A stretch of 64,000 bases of DNA from a virus: positions 62,001 through 126,000 of the IMG/VR virus record IMGVR_UViG_3300027299_000001. One strand, written 5' to 3'. Positions 25,315 through 33,727 of the stretch are shown in pieces (positions within the stretch are counted from its first letter, which is position 1; every line of letters starts with the position of its first letter). A program made the translations under genes and the position numbers. The notes beneath the pieces are model-generated. The model worked only from the letters and a program-made list of their open reading frames with translations, was not told where the DNA came from and ran no database searches.

Positions 25315-26388
25315 ATGCAAAATAAATCATTACACAATAGAATTCTAAGCCAATTAAGAACTCCATCTGATTCTGTTTATCAATATATGGGCGAATTGGG
25401 TGAAATTGATGTAGTCAAAGACTTTCATTGGGCTGTATTTGATGGTTCAAAAGAAATCCCGCGCAATAGGGTGCCAAGTATACGACTAACTGAATATCAG
25501 CCAACTGGAAGTCAAACTATAGCAGGCATTGAAAAACTAATTGCAAATGCATTTGGCTCATTTAGGTCTATTGGTGAGTCACTTGATTACTATAAATCTT
25601 TATACAACGCAAAGCCAACAGGTAATACATATATCCTACCATATTTTACATCTTCATTGCGAACTAAATCTAACAATTGGCAAGTTAATAATTTGAATAA
25701 TAAGGCAAAACAACTATCTGATTTTTTTACTTCAAGTAAAGGCCAGGGGGCTGATGTTAATAAGAAGCAAACCAATAAAATCAAGCAAATCGGCGCGGCT
25801 TCAAAAGTAGTTGGTGTCGCTGCTGGTATTTTTACTGGCAGTCAATTGGGAGTAGAGTATCCAAAACAATGGGACGGTTCCCATGGTGTTGCGGAGTACT
25901 CATTTAGTATTATACTTCATAATACAATGAGCCTGCAGAGTACTCAACAAAATTGGGCACTTGTTACTTTACTAACTTATAATAATTCTTATAATCGACG
26001 AAATCTCGCCCTTCAAGATGCTCCCGTTCTTTATAAAGTTGAAATACCTGGTGTTAGATACTCCCCCGCATCTTTCATGAAAAAAATCGACATTAGAATG
26101 CTAGGGCAAATGCGTAAATATTCGCCTCAAGAGCTTTTGGGGTCATCTGGTGGGCAAATAATAATGCCAGAAGCTTATCAAATAGATATCACGATGCAAG
26201 ATCTATTTGCCGAGTCAAGACAATTATTGTCTTGGATTACAGAGGCAGATAAAAGAGTTGAGGTTTTTTCAAAAAACACCCGCGAAATCGTTAATGAAAA
26301 TCTTCAAAATGGTGCTAGAGCAAACGACGGCAGTGCTGGTGCTCGTGGCGTCCCAAATCAATATATCAGAGACTATGGTGGTTTTTAA
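25315..26388 (+). CDS. 48: Baseplate tube cap (gp48 type)
   Basis: 357 residues, like T4 gp48 (364). A disordered N-terminal half with a repeated 'GSQ'/'GTFTGSQLGVEYP' region, then a tube-fold half: AEYSFSIILHNT, VLYKVEIPGVRYSP, LPSxx-like PEAYQIDITMQDLFAES. In T4, gp48 sits on the hub and starts the tube with gp54. It begins 3 nt after the candidate tape-measure gene. Confidence 0.6.
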   Translation: MQNKSLHNRILSQLRTPSDSVYQYMGELGEIDVVKDFHWAVFDGSKEIPRNRVPSIRLTEYQPTGSQTIAGIEKLIANAFGSFRSIGESLDYYKSLYNAKPTGNTYILPYFTSSLRTKSNNWQVNNLNNKAKQLSDFFTSSKGQGADVNKKQTNKIKQIGAASKVVGVAAGIFTGSQLGVEYPKQWDGSHGVAEYSFSIILHNTMSLQSTQQNWALVTLLTYNNSYNRRNLALQDAPVLYKVEIPGVRYSPASFMKKIDIRMLGQMRKYSPQELLGSSGGQIIMPEAYQIDITMQDLFAESRQLLSWITEADKRVEVFSKNTREIVNENLQNGARANDGSAGARGVPNQYIRDYGGF

Positions 26389-26402
26389 AATATATTTGTA
26401 CA

Positions 26403-26753
26403 ATGAAAAAATTAACCAAAACAAATATTGATATATACAAAATGTCTTCCTTGTTCAACAAGTATGAAGATAATGATGGTTTTGTGTTTTTTAATATTCT
26501 TAAAAGAATCAATCTCAATGCTGATAATCTAAATGACTTTGAAATATTTGAGCCATATGTAATAAAGCCAGGAGATTCGTATACAAATATTGCATATAAA
26601 TATTATGGCAATCTTAATGTGTGGTGGGTTATATGCACATTAAATAAAATTGACAATCCCTTTATTAAACCTGCAATAGGCGCTCGCATATATTTGTTGC
26701 GGCTCAATTATATGTCTCAGCTATTAGATCAATTATCATTTGCCAATGGATAA
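26403..26753 (+). CDS. 53: Baseplate wedge protein (gp53 / LysM-like)
   Basis: 116 residues, shorter than T4 gp53 (196). PYVIKPGDSYTNIAYKYYGNLNVWWVICTLNKIDNPF is the LysM-like fold shared by gp53 and other baseplate proteins. ATG 26403 or 26442 (MSSLFNKYED) could be the start; the latter better resembles the family's short N-terminus. The end overlaps the hub gene (ATGGATAA). Confidence 0.7.
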   Translation: MKKLTKTNIDIYKMSSLFNKYEDNDGFVFFNILKRINLNADNLNDFEIFEPYVIKPGDSYTNIAYKYYGNLNVWWVICTLNKIDNPFIKPAIGARIYLLRLNYMSQLLDQLSFANG

Positions 26754-28287
26754 TAAATATTATAACAAAGGGGGCAAGGAGTATACCTTCAGGGTCATTT
26801 TATTGAATAAAAATGATTCAGAAACTATTGTCCATGAATTTAATCCTAATTTAATCGAAGAGCTTGTCATTGAGGATAATTTCTTTCAATGGTATTCTAA
26901 CGGATATCTCGTGTATGCTAACCACGATGAAGTATTTGAAAGAGGCTCTGCCCCCGCCGATGGAAGAGGCAATCCTATTGATCCTGTATTCTTTTACAAA
27001 TATCGTTTTGATTGCTACGACCAGCTTGTTGTTTCCATCAAGCCTAAAGATACTTCTGATGACTTTCTAATCGAGCATAAGTTTGTTGTGTATGATGTTG
27101 AAGACATTGCGTCTAATAACAATCAGCTCAAAGTTAAAAAATTGTATTTCTGGGATCTCGAATATCAAATGATGCTTGATAAAAATTTAGCGTGGTCAAG
27201 TGGAATGCATTCTAAATTTACTGGAATGACTAAAGAGCAAAAGTTCAAATTGACCAATTATGAAAGATCTTTAAGAGCAGATGAAAATCTTGAATTGTTT
27301 TTAGAAGATCCAAATATATGTAACTTCGCAGGTCGTATTGATCGTGATCTGTGGAGACAGACCAGTAAAGAACATCTATTCTTTTACACTTCTCCTAGTC
27401 AAAACTTTTTAGCAGATGATTTGGAGTATCTGATCAGTAATTCTGTAGGCGATGAAGATACAGATTTTTCTCCAATGATTTTTCGCAAAGAAGGTGTCTT
27501 GGGGTCTAAGCAAAATGGCAAATTTAGTTTCCTACCTTTGTCTGAATATTACGAAAAAGCACAAACCGATTTCTTCATGGAGAACTTTTTCCTGCAATAC
27601 AAAGGACACCAGGATAAACAAATGCTCACACTGAAGTCTCCTGATTATTTTAATACCAAGTCATATACCGAAAGTGTGATCTTTAATTATCAATATTCAC
27701 AATCTAGTGGTATTGATAACTCTCGTGCATATCTAATCAAGCCACAGCTGTATTACAGTCATGGGTCTGGTCAATTCAATTGGGATATTACGTGGAACAC
27801 ACCATCGGTTGCTAAAAAATATGTTGCTAGTAAAATGACTAAGCATCTGAAGCAATTGGGTGACACCGAAACCAATACATTAGTGTTGCTTAACAAATAT
27901 AAGAAGTCAAAATCATATACAGTAGAGCCTGAGTATAATATGAACCCTACCCGAAATGGCCGGCTTATTTCGGGTAGGAATAAGCTAGTAGAGTCGATGA
28001 TTCAATTGAACGATAGTATTACGTTTACTGCAAGAGGTCTGACTTCGAGAGGATCTGGGCGATTTATTGGTATTGATTTAATGGCTGGATTTCCTAATAT
28101 AGACTTTGATAATCGTTTGCTTGGACAATGGTTTGTGGTTAAAATTAGCCATATCTTTTTCAAGACTGGTTATATGAATGAGCTGACATGTGTCAAGACA
28201 CACTCATATCAGAATTTAAAACCACTTGCACAAGATTTTGATCCTGATGAATTAAATACAGAGGGTTGGCCAGAGCCTACGCCATAA
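26746..28287 (+). CDS. 27: Baseplate hub protein (gp27 type)
   Basis: 513 residues from ATG 26746; T4 gp27 has 391. N-terminal hub domain (LIEELVIEDNFFQWYSNGYLVY; HKFVVYDVEDI; KKLYFWDLEYQMML) and C-terminal FTARGLTSRGSGRFIGIDLM, QWFVVKISHIFF, LTCVKTHSY match gp27. It forms the trimeric ring joining spike to tube. The coding sequence contains a perfect 12-bp hairpin at 27946-27978. Confidence 0.75.
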   Translation: MDNKYYNKGGKEYTFRVILLNKNDSETIVHEFNPNLIEELVIEDNFFQWYSNGYLVYANHDEVFERGSAPADGRGNPIDPVFFYKYRFDCYDQLVVSIKPKDTSDDFLIEHKFVVYDVEDIASNNNQLKVKKLYFWDLEYQMMLDKNLAWSSGMHSKFTGMTKEQKFKLTNYERSLRADENLELFLEDPNICNFAGRIDRDLWRQTSKEHLFFYTSPSQNFLADDLEYLISNSVGDEDTDFSPMIFRKEGVLGSKQNGKFSFLPLSEYYEKAQTDFFMENFFLQYKGHQDKQMLTLKSPDYFNTKSYTESVIFNYQYSQSSGIDNSRAYLIKPQLYYSHGSGQFNWDITWNTPSVAKKYVASKMTKHLKQLGDTETNTLVLLNKYKKSKSYTVEPEYNMNPTRNGRLISGRNKLVESMIQLNDSITFTARGLTSRGSGRFIGIDLMAGFPNIDFDNRLLGQWFVVKISHIFFKTGYMNELTCVKTHSYQNLKPLAQDFDPDELNTEGWPEPTP

Positions 28288-28295
28288 TTAAATGT

Positions 28296-29267
28296 ATGGC
28301 ATTTACGGTTGCATCCACATATGATGGCGAATATCTACAAGACGAAGAATTTTACGTCTATGTAAGCTCTGATCCTAATATCACACGTCAAGAAGCTCGA
28401 GTCATTGATGAGATACGATGGTTCCTACAGACACAAAATAGTATTGATCTAATTGCATGCTATGACAAAAAGCTGCATACGGAAGAGGGCAATCCAGATG
28501 CAAACGAAAGATACTGCGAAAATGTGAGAGCCAATACAAGACCTTGCAAACTTATCTACCCAAAAATGTCGGCAGCACAGCTGCGTTACTTTGTACGCAA
28601 AATTGAGAACATTCATCCGGAGATAGCAAGCTTGGTGTCTGTCAATGAAATGCATCAACCTATTTCCCCCTCTGTGGCAACCATTGCAATGTTCTCATCA
28701 GATGCGTCTTCTACTGAGTTACAAAATCAATCCAAGACTCATACTTTTACTACTCGGGAGCAATTCAATGGATTAGTATACGGCACAGATCCAACTATAC
28801 CGGCAGTTATGCCCTTGAATGTAATCCAGCAACAATTACCACAGGTTAATGAGTGGGTCGATAAATTAAATGCTTCTGTTAATGCTTTGTTCATCGAGAC
28901 TCTGCCAGAAAAAACATACGGCAAGGTTAAATCTTCTTATAATCCCGGTGACGCACATGGGTTGGTGTTGAACAACGATGCACTAAAAGCAACTCGAGTG
29001 TCTGCTGCTATAAGCAGTATTCTTAGTAATACTAAAAAACGATATAAAAATCGATTTAAGATGATGGATCATTTGACACCATTGGTATCTCGTATGGATC
29101 AAAGTAAAGTGACTCTTCTTTATAAATTCGATATTGAAGGAATTTTAACTGAAGTCGATCCTAATGGATCCAAAAAAGGAAGTAATTTGGTTAGCAATAA
29201 AATATTATACGCATATTTGGAGCGATTTAATGATGACAACGTAAGTGGTAAATATATTCAATCATAA
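28296..29267 (+). CDS. Hypothetical baseplate-region protein
   Basis: 323 residues from ATG 28296 (MAFTVASTYDGEYLQDEEFY). Mixed alpha/beta with a Ser-rich linker in the middle and a long C-terminal helix region. No family recognised. Placed between gp27 and gp5 genes, and overlapping the gp5 start (stop and ATG share a base), so probably part of the hub or its assembly. Confidence 0.6.
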   Translation: MAFTVASTYDGEYLQDEEFYVYVSSDPNITRQEARVIDEIRWFLQTQNSIDLIACYDKKLHTEEGNPDANERYCENVRANTRPCKLIYPKMSAAQLRYFVRKIENIHPEIASLVSVNEMHQPISPSVATIAMFSSDASSTELQNQSKTHTFTTREQFNGLVYGTDPTIPAVMPLNVIQQQLPQVNEWVDKLNASVNALFIETLPEKTYGKVKSSYNPGDAHGLVLNNDALKATRVSAAISSILSNTKKRYKNRFKMMDHLTPLVSRMDQSKVTLLYKFDIEGILTEVDPNGSKKGSNLVSNKILYAYLERFNDDNVSGKYIQS

Positions 29268-31876
29268 TGAAAAAACAGTATATTAGAAACTATCTTGGAA
29301 TAGTCGTACAAAACAATGACCCACTTAAAAGAGGTCGTGTTAAGGTATGGGTTCCTCATGTTGATATGACTGTATATGATGGTTGGAATAATAGCCAGAA
29401 GAATAAGCAGTTTAATTTTGTTGGTAAAAATACTTTTACGGATCTCAATGCAAATATTATAGAACAATTAAGATTATTTTTACCGTGGGCTGAAATGGCC
29501 ATGCCAGTAGTTGGTTCTGGTAATACATCTGGTGTCTACAATTCTGTGCTTGATCGTGGATCTATATCTGATAAATCTGAATATTTGTCAGAAGGATTAG
29601 ATTTTGTTAGTGACCGAAGCGCTGAGGAACAAAATGATGCTCGCAAAGAAGTTGGTGAATGGAAAGACATCTTGCCGACAACACTTGACAACTTATCAAG
29701 AACGGACGGATTGCCTAAAACTAAAGGCAAATCATATCCGACGTTGGTAGATGACAAATATGTTCTTGGGAATAAGCCTGCCAAGTTATACCAAGACAAA
29801 CCCATTTTCGATGCCTTTGCAACGAGTGGTCCTACTCAATTAAATCGATATACAAATCCTTATAGCAATTCGTATAGACCGATGCCATATTCCAATACTG
29901 CTGCTGGGTCGTTTGCCATTCCTAATGTGGGTGCTCACGTATGGGTTTTCTTTGAAAATGGCGATCCTATGAAGCCGGTGATCTTTGCTGTATCATATGG
30001 TCAAGAAGACTGGAAGGGCATATATGATAGTCATAACGATACTACTTCTGTCGGTGCGTCACCTGATTATCCTGGTAAATTTGAGAATGGAATAGGCAGA
30101 GAGGATAAAGAATACGCAGCAAGCAAGGATGATATGATTTATCGAAGCAAGTACTCTTTAGTGCAAAGAGGAGGTGCACTGACATTCGTCAATACAGTTG
30201 AACGAGAGATCCTCAATTTAACGCATTTTAGCGGTTCATATAAAGAATTCAATAACTACACTACTGTTGAGTTTGCTGCGAATAACGATCAGCGTCTTGT
30301 GTTAAATGACGCGTTCTATACAGTCAATGGCCATCGCTCTGAGTATGTCGGTGGTGATTACGATTTAATTATCAAAGGAGCTTATAGGGTTACGTTTGGT
30401 GATCCCAAAAATCACAAAGCCCCTGCTGCGTCTATCAAGAGATTGATGGAAGAATTCCATAAAAAGTATAATCTCCCTTTTGAAATACAGCGTTCAATTA
30501 TTGATAGTGCCGGAGGGCAATCCGGCACATTTGCTGCATGTCCTACTTGTAATCTAGCAGCATACGCAGCTCTTGAAAATGTTGCAGATGAAGTGGCCCA
30601 ATCGATGTTCGATATCAAGTGTCCAACAGAGACTAGCCTAAAATCATTTCCAAAAGGATATGGCGTTGCTACTATACCAACAGAGATCTGTTTAACTTGT
30701 GGTGGTACGGGCAAGAGCCCTTCGACACAAGATGGTTCATGGGCAAGAAATTCTGATAAAGCAGATATGACGAGTGCGTTAGTTTCGCTCCAGACCCAAA
30801 TGTATCCATATGAAGAGCAATTAGGAAATACTGCAGACGCCGTTATCAACTATGGAAAGAATCATGCTGTTGTCGTTGGTTCTGAGATGCATGATTTCCA
30901 ATCATATCGAGTAGATCCTATTGGTAAGTTATCTCCGGCTGGTGTCAAAATTTCCCCTGGCACTGCTTACCAAAGATTAGCAGCTACTCCATTGGTAGAA
31001 AAAGTTCATGTAGATGCGCCTCCTACTGGATCATTCAATTTAACCTGTGGCTATAAATGTTCCATGCTTGTGGGATCTGGTGGTGTTTCCATTAAGACTA
31101 CAGGTGCTGTCGATATCGGTGGTTCTGTCACAACTATAACCGGCAAGCAATTGGTTCTGTCTTCTGATAATGAAGTATATGTTGATGGTGGACGCCGCGC
31201 ACATATTACTGCAGACAACATTAGCCTGGTTCCTAAAGGCAAAGATGGTGTTGCTGCTGTTTATGTGGGTGGGAACTTAGAGGTAGATAAAAATATCATC
31301 ACCAAAGGTGGTGCGTACGTAGAAGGTGAATTATATGTCCAACACATTAGTGCTCCTATCGAATATCAATCGACTGAAACAGAGGTGACCGCTGCACATA
31401 TTGTTCCTGAAATTGAAATTGGTTACATTCGAAAGGGTACAAAATTTGGTTATGATCTATTTGGTGTAGAGATTGTTACTGAAGAAGATATTCCTATCTA
31501 TGGTAAAACCTCAGAAGAACCTCAAGTCTACACAAGACCTCACTTCCACTTATTCAAAAACGTACCATTGCAGCTTTATGGTACTAGCGCAGAGATGAGA
31601 ACAGATGCAGTTGGAATGAATGCTTCCCAAGCAAAGCTAGCTAAACCTGCAGCGTATGTTCCTGACATTACCAAAAAGTTCAAAGGGGTTGATTTTAGTT
31701 CTTTGACTGTAGGAGATCCAGTTCTATCCACAGCAAACTCTGATGTGTCACTTGATGCTGTACTATCGCTTGGTGATATCGTTGCACCCGATATCGTTAT
31801 GGAGTCTGTAGAAAAATTACCACTATGTCCTGCTGAACACGATCTCAAGACTGGATTGACTCCAGTAATGGATTAA
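29267..31876 (+). CDS. 5: Central spike / hub protein (gp5 type) without lysozyme, with zinc motifs
   Basis: 869 residues. N-terminal OB-fold: NYLGIVVQNNDPLKRGRVKVWVPHV, continued by FAIPNVGAHVWVFFENGDPMKPVIFAVSYG (about 218-247). The C-terminal half repeats short strands (VGGSVTTITGKQLVLSSDNEVYVDGG), fit for the triple-stranded beta-helix needle. T4 gp5 has a lysozyme domain in between; here no lysozyme motif is seen. Instead there is a helical insert with CPTC (425-428) and CLTC (475-478) plus a GGTGKS. The gene ends 4 bases into the opposing small gene. Confidence 0.8.
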   Translation: MKKQYIRNYLGIVVQNNDPLKRGRVKVWVPHVDMTVYDGWNNSQKNKQFNFVGKNTFTDLNANIIEQLRLFLPWAEMAMPVVGSGNTSGVYNSVLDRGSISDKSEYLSEGLDFVSDRSAEEQNDARKEVGEWKDILPTTLDNLSRTDGLPKTKGKSYPTLVDDKYVLGNKPAKLYQDKPIFDAFATSGPTQLNRYTNPYSNSYRPMPYSNTAAGSFAIPNVGAHVWVFFENGDPMKPVIFAVSYGQEDWKGIYDSHNDTTSVGASPDYPGKFENGIGREDKEYAASKDDMIYRSKYSLVQRGGALTFVNTVEREILNLTHFSGSYKEFNNYTTVEFAANNDQRLVLNDAFYTVNGHRSEYVGGDYDLIIKGAYRVTFGDPKNHKAPAASIKRLMEEFHKKYNLPFEIQRSIIDSAGGQSGTFAACPTCNLAAYAALENVADEVAQSMFDIKCPTETSLKSFPKGYGVATIPTEICLTCGGTGKSPSTQDGSWARNSDKADMTSALVSLQTQMYPYEEQLGNTADAVINYGKNHAVVVGSEMHDFQSYRVDPIGKLSPAGVKISPGTAYQRLAATPLVEKVHVDAPPTGSFNLTCGYKCSMLVGSGGVSIKTTGAVDIGGSVTTITGKQLVLSSDNEVYVDGGRRAHITADNISLVPKGKDGVAAVYVGGNLEVDKNIITKGGAYVEGELYVQHISAPIEYQSTETEVTAAHIVPEIEIGYIRKGTKFGYDLFGVEIVTEEDIPIYGKTSEEPQVYTRPHFHLFKNVPLQLYGTSAEMRTDAVGMNASQAKLAKPAAYVPDITKKFKGVDFSSLTVGDPVLSTANSDVSLDAVLSLGDIVAPDIVMESVEKLPLCPAEHDLKTGLTPVMD

Positions 31877-32187
31877 TCGAGGTAACTATTCAGAATACCT
31901 TCAATGGTTCTATAATTGGAATCACTAAAAGGTTCTTCTGCCAAACGAGATAGTGTAGCCTTGTCTGTTTCTGATACATGTGTAGGATCAAATAAAAGAC
32001 CCATTGCTGCTACTTGCAAAGCATTGTATACTCCTCTCTTTTCTTGATCTGCTGTGTCTGGAGGTAATTCAACTCCTTGTGTTGTTCCAGGAGGCATTCC
32101 AGGCAATGCAGTGTCTTCCTGTTCTGCGTAAATCTTGTTTACATTTTCAATGCAAAGTTGTCTTAGAGTTTTGTAGAAAGTAGACAT
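31873..32187 (-). CDS. Hypothetical late protein
   Basis: 104 residues. N-terminal amphipathic helix (MSTFYKTLRQLCIENVNKIY), a Pro/Gly/Thr-rich linker and helical C-terminus. No family recognised. Follows the coiled-coil gene by 4 nt. The N-terminus resembles those of other candidate internal head proteins in this window. Confidence 0.6.
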   Translation of the reverse strand: MSTFYKTLRQLCIENVNKIYAEQEDTALPGMPPGTTQGVELPPDTADQEKRGVYNALQVAAMGLLFDPTHVSETDKATLSRLAEEPFSDSNYRTIEGILNSYLD

Positions 32188-32191
32188 GATG

Positions 32192-32416
32192 TTATATTGG
32201 TGTGCTGCTTAGCTTCTGTTTAACAATTTCTGCTTTCTTTTTAGCATCTGCTGCTTCTAGTTCCTTTTGTTTTACCTTTGCATCGGCTGCTGCTGCTTCG
32301 AGCTCTGAAGCTTTTTTCTTCGCAGACGTCACTTCTGGGGATTCAAGTGCGGAACCTAGTTCTTCATTAAGGGTATTTAAAATTTCCTCTATAAGAGAAT
32401 TGAATTTGAAACTCAT
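32192..32416 (-). CDS. Short coiled-coil protein
   Basis: 74 residues; nearly all Glu, Ala, Lys and Leu from residue 25 on (KKKASELEAAAADAKVKQKE), certain to be a long helix or coiled coil. N-terminus MSFKFNSLIEEILNTLNEEL. A TAAATA box ends 5 nt before the ATG. Late gene of unknown role, possibly scaffold-like. Confidence 0.65.
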   Translation of the reverse strand: MSFKFNSLIEEILNTLNEELGSALESPEVTSAKKKASELEAAAADAKVKQKELEAADAKKKAEIVKQKLSSTPI

Positions 32417-32664
32417 AAAAATATTTATCCAAATTGAGCAGAGTATGCCTTAAATGCTTTGAAATCTTTTTTGGCTCTCTTTTCTTTGTCTCTTTTTTAA
32501 ATCCTATTTTTCAATTTAATCCAGATAAGCACTTATCCATTAGCTATTTCTAACTACGCAAGCGCGTTTTTAAATGCAAGGTAATTTTAAAAAATAAATT
32601 TTAAAAAATAAAAATAATTGCAAAGAGAGCACAATTTCACAAACTTTTAATGAATACTTCATTA
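32417..32664. other. Longest non-coding interval (248 bp), AT-rich
   Basis: Contains the late box at 32422-32427, a 23-codon minus-strand frame ending KDFKAFKAYSAQFG with an in-frame stop upstream and no start, an imperfect GATAAG/CTTATC dyad near 32525, and two copies of ATTTTAAAAAATA near 32585-32610. No complete gene or RNA is seen. Confidence 0.6.
32422..32427 (-). promoter_or_regulatory. Late promoter box TAAATA, 5 nt before start
   Basis: Minus strand TTGGATAAATATTTTTATGAG before the coiled-coil gene. Confidence 0.5.
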
Positions 32665-33195
32665 TTATTTACTAAATGATGTGGACAGGGAACATCTCAC
32701 ACTCAAATTGTCGTTCACCTTTCGCTTTAGGCCAGAAAGGGAAAGACTATCAAAAAATTCAATTAATATTTTGAAATTAAATTTTTTATTGATTTGGAGT
32801 CGCTCAATAATTTCCCCTGGAATATCATTTAAAGATATTTCTCCTTCATACGCAATATACTTGGTCTTAAAAATTTTCTGTAATGCCTTCTTTAATTGGT
32901 CAAGACATTTGTCGGCTTTGGAATCACCTATGATATTAGCAATGCTTTCATTATTGAAAGGCCCATTATCCACGATCAATGTTGTGGTACTAGTTTTTAA
33001 TAAATCTATGATAGTTTCAAAGCAGCAATGAAGAACAATCTTTTTAATATCACCTTGAAGACTTTTTTCATTAATCCCATAGTCGTCTAAAAAATTAAGT
33101 ATTTTGTTCTGGCTTTTGCAGACTAGCTCCTTGACTGTTATTATCTGAAGTCCTCGATATAAGCCGTAGGAGGGTTTCGAATTCAATGCATGCAT
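32665..33195 (-). CDS. Hypothetical protein overlapping the nuclease gene
   Basis: 176 codons if read from ATG 33195, which overlaps the nuclease frame by 101 nt. The unique part (residues about 35-176) is Lys/Ile-rich and protein-like (NIIGDSKADKCLDQLKKALQ). No good start exists after the nuclease stop. Either the overlap is real, a non-ATG start is used, or the frames are joined by frameshifting. No family recognised. Confidence 0.45.
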   Translation of the reverse strand: MHALNSKPSYGLYRGLQIITVKELVCKSQNKILNFLDDYGINEKSLQGDIKKIVLHCCFETIIDLLKTSTTTLIVDNGPFNNESIANIIGDSKADKCLDQLKKALQKIFKTKYIAYEGEISLNDIPGEIIERLQINKKFNFKILIEFFDSLSLSGLKRKVNDNLSVRCSLSTSFSK

Positions 33196-33505
33196 AGGGT
33201 TTTGTATGGTTTCGCTTGAATACTAATAGCGGAATGCGGTCTTTATTGCAATTGGTTTCGCATTGTTTAATGGAAGCCCATACATTCATCTTCTCTTGAT
33301 TTTTGCATTCAATGTCAAACGGAATCAATTTCCTTGCTGCTGGAGACATTTTGATGTCTGTTCCACTCTCACCCATGATCGCACATTTAATGTCATCATC
33401 TTCAAGCTCTTTATGTATCGCGCGGAATGAATCGCGAACATAATCTTGCAAGCGCCGGCCTTTTGCTTTCGCAGCACTAGTTGAAATCTTCTTTGGCATA
33501 CCCAA
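33095..33505 (-). CDS. PD-(D/E)XK nuclease, possible Holliday-junction resolvase-like
   Basis: 136 residues. KAKGRRLQDYVRDSF at the N-terminus, ESGTDIKMSPAARKLIPFDIECKNQEKMNVW in the middle: a conserved E...D...E.K arrangement typical of phage resolvase-like nucleases, followed by CETNCNKDRIPLLVFKRN and an aromatic strand. It could resolve branched DNA or trim ends; the exact substrate is unknown. Starts directly after the small gene that ends at 33510. Confidence 0.65.
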   Translation of the reverse strand: MGMPKKISTSAAKAKGRRLQDYVRDSFRAIHKELEDDDIKCAIMGESGTDIKMSPAARKLIPFDIECKNQEKMNVWASIKQCETNCNKDRIPLLVFKRNHTKPYACIEFETLLRLISRTSDNNSQGASLQKPEQNT

Positions 33506-33509
33506 AGAC

Positions 33510-33716
33510 TTACATCTTTTTAGGTTCTAATACACCCTTAATTTTCTGGCGTCGGAACATTTTACCCTTAAAGAGTGCTTTTGGCATTCTCGCATCGCCT
33601 GGTGCATAATCACCTTTAACACCAACACCCGCAGTTGAAGTTGTATTGCCATCTTCGCTAATAATATTTGCATTTGCGATGATAGTGTTGTATACTAAAT
33701 AGAATTTCGATCCCAC
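33510..33716 (-). CDS. Small basic late protein, GTG start
   Basis: 68 residues from GTG 33716, chosen because a TAAGTA box ends 5 nt before it, as at other late genes; the longer reading would overlap uvsY. Sequence is MGSKFYLVYNTIIANANII then a Gly/Thr-rich stretch and a basic end (GKMFRRQKIKGVLEPKK). Function unknown; the basic tail may bind DNA or a capsid protein. Confidence 0.55.
   Translation of the reverse strand: MGSKFYLVYNTIIANANIISEDGNTTSTAGVGVKGDYAPGDARMPKALFKGKMFRRQKIKGVLEPKKM
33668..33696 (+). promoter_or_regulatory. Early sigma70-type promoter for uvsY-uvsW-55-47
   Basis: TTGCAT (33668-33673), 17 bp, TATACT (33691-33696), about 30 nt before the uvsY ATG. This early unit has a normal leader, unlike the leaderless-type ones. 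Confidence 0.6.
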
Positions 33717-33721
33717 GTTTA

Positions 33722-33727
33722 TACTTA
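33722..33727 (-). promoter_or_regulatory. Late promoter box TAAGTA, 5 nt before GTG start
   Basis: Minus strand CATAAGTATAAACGTGGG: TAAGTA, TAAAC, GTG. It overlaps the first base of the uvsY start codon on the other strand. Confidence 0.5.

Noticed and set aside
30507-30528. 8-bp GTGCCGGA/TCCGGCAC hairpin in the gp5-type gene as a terminator
   Set aside because: No T-run follows on the plus strand and stems of 8 bp are expected by chance; mentioned only as a marker near the insert.
32681-33031. Plus-strand open frame of 116 codons
   Set aside because: It is antisense to the Lys/Ile-rich minus-strand frame, has Phe/Ser-rich shadow composition, and no promoter or coupled neighbour.
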